Positions 16,319-24,143 of a stretch of DNA of 64,000 nucleotides are shown piece after piece (within the stretch, counting starts at the first letter, position 1; every line of letters begins with the position of its first letter). The notes beneath the pieces are model-generated. The model saw only the letters and a program-made list of their open reading frames with translations, did not search any database and was not told the origin of the DNA. Where the stretch lies: NCBI RefSeq assembly GCF_001718695.1, contig NZ_CP013422.1, positions 2,046,001 through 2,110,000 of the forward strand, read 5' to 3'. The translations under genes and the position numbers were made by a program. This DNA is from Burkholderia ubonensis. GTDB taxonomy: Bacteria > Pseudomonadota > Gammaproteobacteria > Burkholderiales > Burkholderiaceae.

Positions 16319-19088
16319 ATGACTGAATCACTCGCGTCCACGGCAACGCACACGATCGAACTCGATATCGACGGAATGACCTGCGCATCGTGCGCCGGCC
16401 GCGTCGAGAAGACGCTCGCCAAGGTGCCGGGCGTCGCACGGGCATCCGTGAACCTCGCGACCGAACGGGCAAGCGTGGCCGCCACTATGGACGTCGGTGC
16501 GACGCAGCTCGCGGACGCTGTTCGGCAGGCCGGCTACGGCGCGACACCAGTCGCGGCGGAGCCGACCGCCAGCGCGCAGCCGGCTGCGGCTCCTCAGGCT
16601 CAGGCTCCGGCCAGCATCGAACTCGAAATCGAAGGGATGACCTGCGCATCGTGCGTCGCGCGCGTCGAAAAGGCGCTCGCGAAGGTGCCGGGCGTCACGC
16701 GGGCATCCGTCAATCTGGCCACCGAGCGCGCGAGCGTCGACGCCGCGCCGGACGTGTCCGCGTCGCGGCTCGTCGACGCGGTCCGGCAGGCCGGCTACGG
16801 CGCGACGCCGGTCGCCGCCACACCCGCGGCCGACCGCGCCGGACCGGCCAGTTTCGAGCTGGACATCGGCGGGATGACCTGCGCGTCCTGCGCCGGCCGC
16901 GTCGAAAAGGCGCTCGCGAACGTGCCGGGCGTCGCCCGCGCGTCGGTCAATCTCGCGACCGAGCGCGCGACGGTGCACGGCGCCGCCCCGCTCGACCCGG
17001 CCGCGCTGATCGCGGCGGTCACGTCGGCCGGTTATCAGGCGTCGCTCGCCGCCGAGGCGCAGGCCGCGGCAGCCGGTCCCGCCGCGGCCGACCCGGCGCA
17101 GACCACCGACACGCGCAAGCGCCGCGACGCGATCCGCGAACGCAACCTCGTGATCGCCGCCGCGCTGCTGAGCGCGCCGCTGATCGCGCCGATGTTCGCC
17201 GCGCCGTTCGGCGTCGACGCATTGCTGAACGGCTGGCTCCAGCTGGTGCTGGCGTCGATCGTCCAGTTCGGCTTCGGCGCGCGCTTCTACCGCGCGGCCT
17301 GGCACGCGATCAAGGCGCGCGCCGGCAACATGGACCTGCTCGTCGCGCTCGGCACGTCGGCCGCCTACGGCCTGAGCCTGTGGATGCTGTTGCGCGACCC
17401 CATGCATCCGGGCCATCTGTATTTCGAGGCGTCGGCCGTGATCATCACGCTGGTGCGCTTCGGCAAATGGCTCGAAGCGCGCGCGAAGCGCCAGACCACG
17501 GAAGCGATCCGCGCGCTGAACGCGCTGCGGCCGGACCGCGCACGCATCGTCGAGCACGGCGTCGAACGCGACGTGCCGCTCGCGCAGGTGCGCGTCGGCA
17601 CGGCCGTCAGCATCCGGCCCGGCGAACGGGTGCCGGTGGACGGCCGGGTCGTGTCGGGCCGCTCGCACATCGACGAATCGCTGATCACCGGCGAAAGCCT
17701 GCCGGTCGCGAAAGACGACGGCGATCCGGTGACGGCCGGCTCGATCAACGGCGAAGGCGCGCTGGTCGTCGAAACCACCGCGATCGGCGCGGAGACGACG
17801 CTCGCCCGCATCATCCGGCTCGTCGAATCCGCGCAGGCGGAGAAGGCGCCGATCCAGCGGCTCGTCGACCGCGTGAGCGCGGTGTTCGTGCCGGCGATCC
17901 TCGGCATCGCGGCGCTGACGCTGATCGGCTGGCTGATTGCCGGCGCGGGCGCGGAAACCGCGATCCTCAACGCGGTCGCGGTGCTCGTGATCGCGTGCCC
18001 GTGCGCGCTCGGCCTCGCGACGCCCGCCGCGATCATGGCCGGCACCGGCGTCGCCGCGCGTCACGGCGTGCTGATCAAGGATGCGCAGGCGCTCGAGCTC
18101 GCGCAGCGCGCGACCGTGATCGCGTTCGACAAGACCGGCACGCTCACCGAGGGCAAGCCGTCCGTCACCGCGTTCGACGCGGTCGGCCTGCCGCGCGACG
18201 AGGCGCTCGCGCTCGCCGCGGCGGTGCAGCGCCACAGCGATCATCCGCTGGCGCGCGCCGTGGTCGCCGCGCACCATGCCGACGTCGCGGCGCGCGGCGG
18301 CGCGACGTCGGCGCCCGTCGCGACCGACGCGCGGGCGGTCGCCGGACGCGGCGTCGAGGCGCGCGTCGCCGGCCGGCTGCTGGCGCTCGGCAGCACGCGC
18401 TGGCGCGACGAGCTGGGCATCGCCGTGCCGCCCGCGCTGAATAAATACGCGCGCGGCCGAGCTCGAGCGCGCCGGCAACACGATCTCGTGGCTGATGCGC
18501 GCCGACGCGCCGCGTGCGCCGCTCGCGCTGATCGCGTTCGGCGACACCGTGAAGCCCGGGGCCCGCGACGCGATCGCGGCGCTCGCCGCGCGCGGCGTCG
18601 CGAGCGTGCTCGTGACGGGCGACAACCGTGGCAGCGCGGCGGCGGTCGCGGCGTCGCTCGGCATCGGCGAGGTCCACGCGCAGGTGCTGCCGGACGACAA
18701 GGCGCGCGTCGTCGCGGAGCTCAAGCGCACGCATGACGGCATCGTCGCGATGGTCGGCGACGGGATCAACGACGCGCCCGCGCTCGCCGCGGCCGACGTC
18801 GGGATCGCGATGGCGACCGGCACCGACGTCGCGATGCACACCGCCGGCATCACGCTGATGCGCGGCGACCCGAGCCTCGTCGCCGACGCGATCGACATCT
18901 CGAAGCGCACGTACCGCAAGATCCAGCAGAACCTGTTCTGGGCGTTCGTCTACAACCTGGTCGGCGTGCCGCTCGCGGCGCTCGGCTGGCTGAACCCGGT
19001 GATCGCGGGCGCGGCGATGGCGTTTTCCAGCGTGAGCGTGGTGACGAACGCGCTGCTGCTGCGGAGATGGAAAGGCAAGGCGCGGTGA
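16319..19088 (+). pseudogene. copA: Copper-translocating P1B-type ATPase, frameshifted
   Basis: Copper efflux ATPase of the inner membrane. Three N-terminal heavy-metal domains each carry GMTCASC (residues about 20, 107 and 186). The membrane CPC motif ([13 protein letters not shown], about 560), phosphorylation DKTGT (about 603), SDHPLAR and the C-terminal GDGINDAPALAAADVG are all present. The frame breaks at 18449-18458 in gcgcgcggcc: the upstream frame reads [12 protein letters not shown], whereas the next frame restarts [16 protein letters not shown]. Adding one GC unit restores a continuous product of about 923 aa. Residues after the break, including the hinge GDGINDAP, would be lost if the indel is real. 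Controlled by the CueR-type promoter upstream. Confidence 0.9.
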
Positions 19089-19144
19089 TGTGGCGCGGGG
19101 CGAACACGGGGGCCTTCATCCGCCCGCTTCGCACCGCGCAGGGT

Positions 19145-19381
19145 TCAACGGCTTCGACGAAGCCACGAACGATACGCGGCGATCACGACCAACATCGCGC
19201 CGTCGACCATACCCGGCAACGGAAGCGGGTTCGTCCACTTGTCCATGTCGGTGCTGCGCGCGTAGTACGGCGGACCGTCGCCGTACGCCGCATTGAGACT
19301 GATTGCGTTGAACGCACAAGTCAGCAGGATGGCAATCAGCAGCGCCATACCGATCGAGATGCGCAACGGGCGTTTTCGCAT
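19145..19381 (-). CDS. Possible small membrane protein (78 aa)
   Basis: A frame with a basic start (MRKRPLRISIG), one clear hydrophobic helix (MALLIAILLTCAFNAISLNA) and a second weaker one near the end (MVDGAMLVVIAAYRSW). The pattern looks like a two-helix inner-membrane protein and the codon use is reasonable. The ribosome site is poor. No family is recognised. Confidence 0.5.
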   Translation of the reverse strand: MRKRPLRISIGMALLIAILLTCAFNAISLNAAYGDGPPYYARSTDMDKWTNPLPLPGMVDGAMLVVIAAYRSWLRRSR

Positions 19382-19530
19382 ATCAGTATTGAACCGTCCG
19401 TGGGACGTGGCATTCCGGGGCGTCTTTCGTTGCGGCCACGATTTCTCGAACGCATGGCCGATGCATCACGCTTCCTTCCGGAATGGAATGGAATGCGAAC
19501 GCCGAGCCGTCGTTGGGGGAATCCCCGCCG

Positions 19531-20010
19531 CTACTCCTGAACGACCGGCTTGATCAGCGTCGTCGTGATCGGCACGAAACCGCACGCGCGATACAGCGCC
19601 CGCGCCGCCGCGTTGTGGTTGAACACGGACAGGCCGATCTCGGTCACGCCGTACCGGCGCGCCTCGGCCTCGAGCGCGTCGAGCACGCGCGTGGCCCAGC
19701 CCTGGCGGCGCCTGGACGGTGCGATTTCGAGATCGTAGATGAACAGCGTGCGGTTCGGACCTTCGGTCACGATCGCGTACCAGAGATCGCCGAGCACATC
19801 GCCATCGGCGGCGTCGACGAGGGAGACGAGTATCTGGCCGGGTGTCAGCAGGCCGTCCGGCAGCAAGGTGTCGAAACAGGCCCGGGCGCGGGCGGGCGCG
19901 TCTTCGACGGCGTTTTGCCCGGATGAGACGAGGTCGCGCGCGTAGCCTTCGATGGCTCGCGTGCGGTACGCATGAAATTCGCCGGCCGTCATCGGCCGCA
20001 TCTGCAACAT
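19531..20010 (-). CDS. GNAT-family N-acetyltransferase
   Basis: A 159-aa acetyltransferase. The acetyl-CoA site motif is DLEIAPSRRRQGWATRVLDA (V/I-x-x-x-x-R/Q-x-x-G-x-A/G type), and the C-terminal ISVF-type strand is GLSVFNHNAAARALYRACGF. The closest general class is RimI/YhbS-like; the acceptor is unknown. Starts at residues 1 (20010), 4 or 7 are all possible. The 8-bp repeat array lies 113-224 bp upstream of the start, between this gene and the preceding minus-strand small gene, so repeat number could alter its leader. Confidence 0.88.
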   Translation of the reverse strand: MLQMRPMTAGEFHAYRTRAIEGYARDLVSSGQNAVEDAPARARACFDTLLPDGLLTPGQILVSLVDAADGDVLGDLWYAIVTEGPNRTLFIYDLEIAPSRRRQGWATRVLDALEAEARRYGVTEIGLSVFNHNAAARALYRACGFVPITTTLIKPVVQE

Positions 20011-20122
20011 GGCCCGGTCGCCGTGAGAGGAATCGGACTTCCAGTGTAGCGGGACGGTCGCGCACGCACACGTACGGCGCGGCGGCGGAAACGGGCGGGC
20101 AGGTGCGGCGGGCGCCGCGCTG

Positions 20123-20234
20123 AATCAGCGAATCAGCGAATCAGCGAATCAGCGAATCAGCGAATCAGCGAATCAGCGAATCAGCGAATCAGCGAATCAG
20201 CGAATCAGCGAATCAGCGAATCAGCGAATCAGCG
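20123..20234. repeat. Perfect tandem array, 14 copies of an 8-bp unit
   Basis: AATCAGCG is repeated 14 times without a mismatch (112 bp). Read on the minus strand the unit CGCTGATT contains TGA, so all three minus frames close within 24 nt; the plus strand stays open (NQRISESA). The stop codon of the 51-aa gene lies in the last copy. Perfect 8-bp arrays of this length are prone to slippage. Confidence 0.98.
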
Positions 20235-20384
20235 ACGGTACAGGCAAAGCGGCACGAGGTGCGAGCGGCGCACGCGCTCGGCTTCGGCGTGACGCGCGGC
20301 GTACGAGTATTCCGCGTCGAGCGGCAGGTGCGGCGAAACGAACAGATCGTCGATCTTTTGCAGCAGGGCGAGGATGAAGCTCAT
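20229..20384 (-). CDS. 51-aa hypothetical protein ending in the repeat array
   Basis: Starts MSFILALLQKIDDLFVSPHL with GGAG 7 nt before the ATG at 20384, and ends ...SHLVPLCLYRR with its TGA inside the last AATCAGCG unit (20229-20231). It is an amphipathic or short membrane-associated helix followed by a charged region (AARHAEAERVRR). No family is recognised with confidence. Two AGGGTTTTCCCT motifs lie upstream, as for the 73-aa gene at 10348. Too short for routine ORF calling, but the ribosome site is convincing. Confidence 0.65.
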   Translation of the reverse strand: MSFILALLQKIDDLFVSPHLPLDAEYSYAARHAEAERVRRSHLVPLCLYRR

Positions 20385-20408
20385 GTGCGACTCCCGACAG
20401 GGTTGGCT

Positions 20409-20450
20409 AGGGTTTTCCCTTAGATGGACTCCATTCTAAGGGTTTTCCCT
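20409..20450 (-). promoter_or_regulatory. Paired AGGGTTTTCCCT motifs with imperfect dyad
   Basis: Two identical 12-mers at 20409-20420 and 20439-20450, 30 bp apart, flank an imperfect inverted repeat (CTTAGATGGA ... TCCATTCTAAG). They lie 25-66 bp upstream of the 51-aa gene. The transcript could fold into a hairpin, or two proteins could bind one face of the helix. Confidence 0.55.
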
Positions 20451-20559
20451 GAACTCCGCCAGCGTTACGCATCAATTCGTCGCACCGCTGTAGTCGTCTC
20501 ACGACGCCGTAATACGGCGATCGTTGCCCGGCGTGGCGTTGCAGGTAGGGTCGGACTGC

Positions 20560-22107
20560 TTAGCGGGTTCGACGCACGCGCTTCGCGGCCGCGGCCTCGC
20601 GATTCGCATTGCGCTGGAGCCGGTCGACTTGCGACAGCAGCGCCTCGTGGCGGTCCGCGAGGGTCATCAACGTCGCCTGCTGCGTCGCCAGATCGGCGGT
20701 CAGGCGATCGATTCGCTGTTGCCGGACATCGAGGTCCTGTTTCAGCTGCGCGATTTGCCGGGTTTGCAACACCAGCGCGACGAGCCCCGCCAGCACGACG
20801 ACGGCCAGCGCCAGCAGCAGGCGGTTCACCCGGCGCATTTCCCGATCGGCAACCTGCTTGATGCCGGCCGTGTCGGACTGCAACGCGGCGAGCCGCTCGG
20901 ACAGCGGACGCAGATGAACGTCGGGATCGAAGGCCGACGACTTCTGCCCGGCCGGTTGCGCGCGATCGGCCGACGGTTTCGTGACGAACGTCGCCGCGGA
21001 CGCCGCCGGCGGCACGGCCGGCTGCGTCGGCGCGGCGGTGCGCGGCGCATTTCCGGCGCTCGTCGCAATCGCGGCAGCGGCGGGAGCGGCCGGTTTGGCT
21101 GGCTCGACCGACGCCTGCCGTTCAGCGGATGGCGCAACGTACTCGGGCATCGTTGAAGACGGGACCGAAGCCGAAGCCGGCTCCGCGGTCGCAACAGACG
21201 CCTGCGCTTCCGGCGTGCCGCTCGCTGCCGTCGTTTCGCGCGCACCGCTCGCTGCGCGCCGCTTGCCGCCCGACGACGCGCGGCGCGCCCTGCTGCTCTG
21301 GCCGCGCGTCCGCTCTGCTTCGTCGCGTTGGTCCGGCGTGCCCGCAAGTTCCGCATCGTTAGCGGATTTCACGGGCGGTTCAGCGGCGGCCGCATCGGCA
21401 ACTGCGCTGGCAGTCTCGGTCGCAAGCCCCGCAGCCGTTACGGCCTCGGCGGCGGTTTCCGGCACGCCGCCGGCCGGAGCTTGCGCGCCGTCGATCGCCG
21501 GCTCGCTAATCGCAATCGCACCGACGTCAGCGGGTTGCCGTACGTCGGCTGCCTTCGTTGCGTGGGGGTCGACCGTGTGCACGACATCCGCGTCGCGCGT
21601 ATCGCCATGTCGCACCGCAGGCGACGACCCCAGTTCCGATTCCGCCGACGCGGCAACGTCTCCATCACGCATCGCGGTCGCACCGATCGCGCTGGTGGCA
21701 CCAAACCCGTCCAGCGTCGCCTGCCGCCCGGCGTCCTCGCTGTCCGCCGTGGCCGCTGCCGCTCGTGCGTCCGCCGACGTATCGTCACGCGCAGCGCCCG
21801 CCCCACGCGCAGCCGGCTCGAGCACCGGATCGCCGAACAGGTCGAGCGTAACTTCGTCCCGCGACGCATCGCCAGCCGGCGCGTTGGCCGGCCGCGCGGA
21901 TGCCTTGGCAGCGCTATCCGCGGCAGCCGCGGCCGAGCGCGAACGAGTCGAAGAACGGTTGGAGTCTGACGCATCGCCGGCCGGCGCGTTGGCCGGCCGC
22001 GCAGAGGCATTAGCGGCGCTATCCGCGGCAGCGGCGGCCGCGGCCGAACGCGAACGAGTCGAAGAACGGCTGGAACGGGAACGCGGCACGGAAACGGATT
22101 CGGTCAT
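20560..22107 (-). CDS. Low-complexity membrane protein with C-terminal helix and coiled coil
   Basis: A 515-aa protein starting MTESVSVPRSRSS at 22107. Residues 1-380 are Ala/Ser/Thr/Asp-rich and probably disordered. They include a tandem duplication of about 36 aa around (N/D)ASARPANAPAGDAS and short motifs TLDLFGD and ATLDGFG. A single membrane helix (LLLALAVVVLAGLVALVLQT) starts near residue 425. A 60-residue coiled coil follows (LDVRQQRIDRLTADLATQQA). The protein is likely anchored with a long cytoplasmic tail. No domain family is recognised. It is the last gene before mgtC on the same strand, 115 bp apart. Confidence 0.7.
   Translation of the reverse strand: MTESVSVPRSRSSRSSTRSRSAAAAAAADSAANASARPANAPAGDASDSNRSSTRSRSAAAAADSAAKASARPANAPAGDASRDEVTLDLFGDPVLEPAARGAGAARDDTSADARAAAATADSEDAGRQATLDGFGATSAIGATAMRDGDVAASAESELGSSPAVRHGDTRDADVVHTVDPHATKAADVRQPADVGAIAISEPAIDGAQAPAGGVPETAAEAVTAAGLATETASAVADAAAAEPPVKSANDAELAGTPDQRDEAERTRGQSSRARRASSGGKRRAASGARETTAASGTPEAQASVATAEPASASVPSSTMPEYVAPSAERQASVEPAKPAAPAAAAIATSAGNAPRTAAPTQPAVPPAASAATFVTKPSADRAQPAGQKSSAFDPDVHLRPLSERLAALQSDTAGIKQVADREMRRVNRLLLALAVVVLAGLVALVLQTRQIAQLKQDLDVRQQRIDRLTADLATQQATLMTLADRHEALLSQVDRLQRNANREAAAAKRVRRTR
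21863..22074. repeat. In-gene tandem duplication (~105 bp, two copies)
   Basis: Copy 1 starts at 21863 and copy 2 at 21968 (offset 105 bp, in frame), both beginning gacgcatcgcc and ending gagtcgaagaacgg. Copy 2 carries an extra GCGGCC. Few substitutions separate the copies, so the duplication is recent. Confidence 0.9.
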
Positions 22108-22222
22108 GGAGTCGGATGACGGGTCGCGCCAGCGGCGCCGGATGTCGAACGGAATCGGTGACGGCCATTGTCGCATGACCAAATGTCGATCCGGCCGCTG
22201 CGCCGACGCGCTCGACCGACGT

Positions 22223-22918
22223 TCATTCGTCGCCCGCCAACCCGTTGCCTTCGTCGAATCGCGTCACGCACGGCAACCCGCGCAGCTTGTCGCAGATCGC
22301 GCGGAATTCGAGGTCCGACACGCGCGCGAGCGCGATGCGGACTTCGTCGTGCTCGCCCGTTTCGTCGGCGCGCTGCACGATGAACTGCTTCACGCGCGCG
22401 CTGTCGGGGCCGAGCGCCGCGTGCAGCGAATCGAACGTCAGCGCGCCGCTCACCACCGTCAGCGCGAGCTGCCGGCGCTGCCGCACCGTGAAGTAGCGCC
22501 GCTCCAGCGGCTTGATGCCGGCGAGGATGATCAGAATGATGATCGTCGCGGAAATCGACGCGACGTACAGGCCGCCGCCGACCGCGAGCCCGATCGCCGC
22601 GACCGACCACAGGCTCGCGGCCGTGGTCAGCCCGCGCACGATCTCGCCGCGCAGCAGGATCGAGCCGGCGCCGAGAAAGCCGATGCCCGACACGACCTGC
22701 GCGGCGATCCGCGACGGGTCGAGCACGACGTGCTCGCGGCCGAGCACATCCGCAAACCCGAACGCCGACACGATCATGATCAGCGTCGAGCCCACGCACA
22801 CCAGCATGTGCGTGCGCAGGCCGGCCGCCCACGACAGCCGCTCGCGTTCGAAGCCGATCACACTGCCGAGCGCGGCCGCGAGCACCAGCCGCATCACGAG
22901 TTCCAGATTGCCGAGCAT
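22223..22918 (-). CDS. MgtC/SapB-family membrane protein
   Basis: A 231-aa protein with four or five N-terminal membrane helices. Signatures are GSVIGFERERLSWAAGLRTH near residue 19 and GIGFLGAGSILLRGEIVRGL near 78, followed by a cytoplasmic C-terminal domain of about 90 residues. MgtC proteins are linked to survival in low Mg2+ and in macrophages, partly by modulating the F-type ATP synthase. The full-length C-terminal domain is present. A strong ribosome site (AAAGGAG) precedes the ATG. It is divergent from the epimerase gene, with 115 bp between. Confidence 0.88.
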   Translation of the reverse strand: MLGNLELVMRLVLAAALGSVIGFERERLSWAAGLRTHMLVCVGSTLIMIVSAFGFADVLGREHVVLDPSRIAAQVVSGIGFLGAGSILLRGEIVRGLTTAASLWSVAAIGLAVGGGLYVASISATIIILIILAGIKPLERRYFTVRQRRQLALTVVSGALTFDSLHAALGPDSARVKQFIVQRADETGEHDEVRIALARVSDLEFRAICDKLRGLPCVTRFDEGNGLAGDE

Positions 22919-23033
22919 CGGATTTATCTCCTTTTTTTGCTGCCGGCGCCGCGGAATGTTTTATCCTTGGCCTCGGTCGCGCCGGTCCACCGGGCCGCGC
23001 CGACACGATTCGATTCACGCGCTCAACCCCGTC

Positions 23034-24143
23034 ATGTCCGATTTCGACTCCGCTTCCGCCCAGGCCACTCAACTGCGCCGCCATTTCGCGCACGTCGTCT
23101 TGCCGATCTGGCGGGGGTCAGGGTTCGATCGCGCGCTGCAACTGCCGTTCGAAGCCGTCGATCCGGCCACCCACGCGCCGCTGCCGGTCGCGCGCTATCG
23201 CGCGATGGCCTGCGCGCGGCAGCTGTTCGTGTTCGCGCAGGCCGGCGAGGCCGATCACGCGGCGACGCTGTTCGACGCGCTGTGCCGCCATTTCCGCGAC
23301 GCCCGCCACGGCGGCTGGCACTACAGCATCGACGCGGCCGGCGCGCCGCTCGACACGACCAAGGACCTGTACACGCACGCGTTCATCGTGTTCGCCTGCG
23401 CCGCCTATCACGCGGCCTCGGGCGAGCGCGCCGCGCGCACGGTTGCCGAAGACACGGCCGCGCTGATCCAGGATCGCTTCGCGCCGCAGCGCGGCGATGC
23501 GCTGCTCGACGCCGCGCGTCATGCCGATTTCTCGTCGTCGGGCAGCGGAGCGCTGCAGAATCCGCTGATGCACCTGACGGAAGCGTGGCTGGCGGCGTCC
23601 GGCGCGTTCGGCGACGCCGCGTTCGACGATGCGCTCGCGCGCACCGCGCAGGCGGTCGAGTGCGCGTTCGTCGACACGGCCACCGGCTGCGTCGCCGAGC
23701 TGCCGCTCGGCTCGGCGGACAACCGCTTCGAGCCGGGGCATCAATTCGAATGGTTCTATCTGGTCGACGCGGCCGGTGCGCGGGTCGCGCATACCGGCCT
23801 GCGCGACGCGCTCGCGCGGGCCTTCGCGTTCGCCGAACGGCACGGCGTCGATGCGCGGACGGGCGGCGTCAGCGCCGCGCTCGACGCGCAAGGCGCGTGC
23901 CTGGACGGCACGCAGCGGATCTGGGCGCAGACCGAGTATCTGCGCGCGCTCGCGACGCACGGCGGCACGGCGGCGTCCGCGCCGCTGGCGGCGCAGATCG
24001 AGCGCTTCGCCGCACGCTTCCTGCATCCGCGCGGCTGGTTCGAGTGCAAGACGGCCGATGGCCAGGTGTCGCGCGCCGACATGCCGTCGACGACGCCTTA
24101 CCACCTCGCGACCGCTTACGCTGCGCTGCCCGCCGACGCATAA
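23034..24143 (+). CDS. AGE-family (N-acylglucosamine 2-epimerase/mannose isomerase-like) sugar epimerase
   Basis: A 369-aa enzyme with an (alpha/alpha)6-barrel pattern of paired helices. Conserved pieces are GGWHYSIDAAGAPLDTTKDL near residue 96, LYTHAFIVFACAAYH, NPLMHLTEAWLA, FEPGHQFEWFYL and the C-terminal ECKTADGQ. The repeated His residues (H in YTHAF, MHL, GHQFEW) form the active site in this family, which interconverts N-acetylmannosamine/N-acetylglucosamine or mannose/fructose. The exact substrate is not defined. Its end overlaps the convergent chemoreceptor gene by 28 bp. Confidence 0.85.
   Translation: MSDFDSASAQATQLRRHFAHVVLPIWRGSGFDRALQLPFEAVDPATHAPLPVARYRAMACARQLFVFAQAGEADHAATLFDALCRHFRDARHGGWHYSIDAAGAPLDTTKDLYTHAFIVFACAAYHAASGERAARTVAEDTAALIQDRFAPQRGDALLDAARHADFSSSGSGALQNPLMHLTEAWLAASGAFGDAAFDDALARTAQAVECAFVDTATGCVAELPLGSADNRFEPGHQFEWFYLVDAAGARVAHTGLRDALARAFAFAERHGVDARTGGVSAALDAQGACLDGTQRIWAQTEYLRALATHGGTAASAPLAAQIERFAARFLHPRGWFECKTADGQVSRADMPSTTPYHLATAYAALPADA

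Noticed and set aside
16319..19088. Programmed ribosomal frameshift in copA
   Set aside because: The known copA frameshift site is a slippery A-rich sequence near the N-terminal domain with a pseudoknot. This break is in a GC run late in the gene.
21835..21870. Sliding-clamp-binding motif (TLDLF) in the disordered membrane protein
   Set aside because: The usual Gln is replaced by Thr, and the protein is membrane-anchored with low-complexity sequence, so a chance match is likely.
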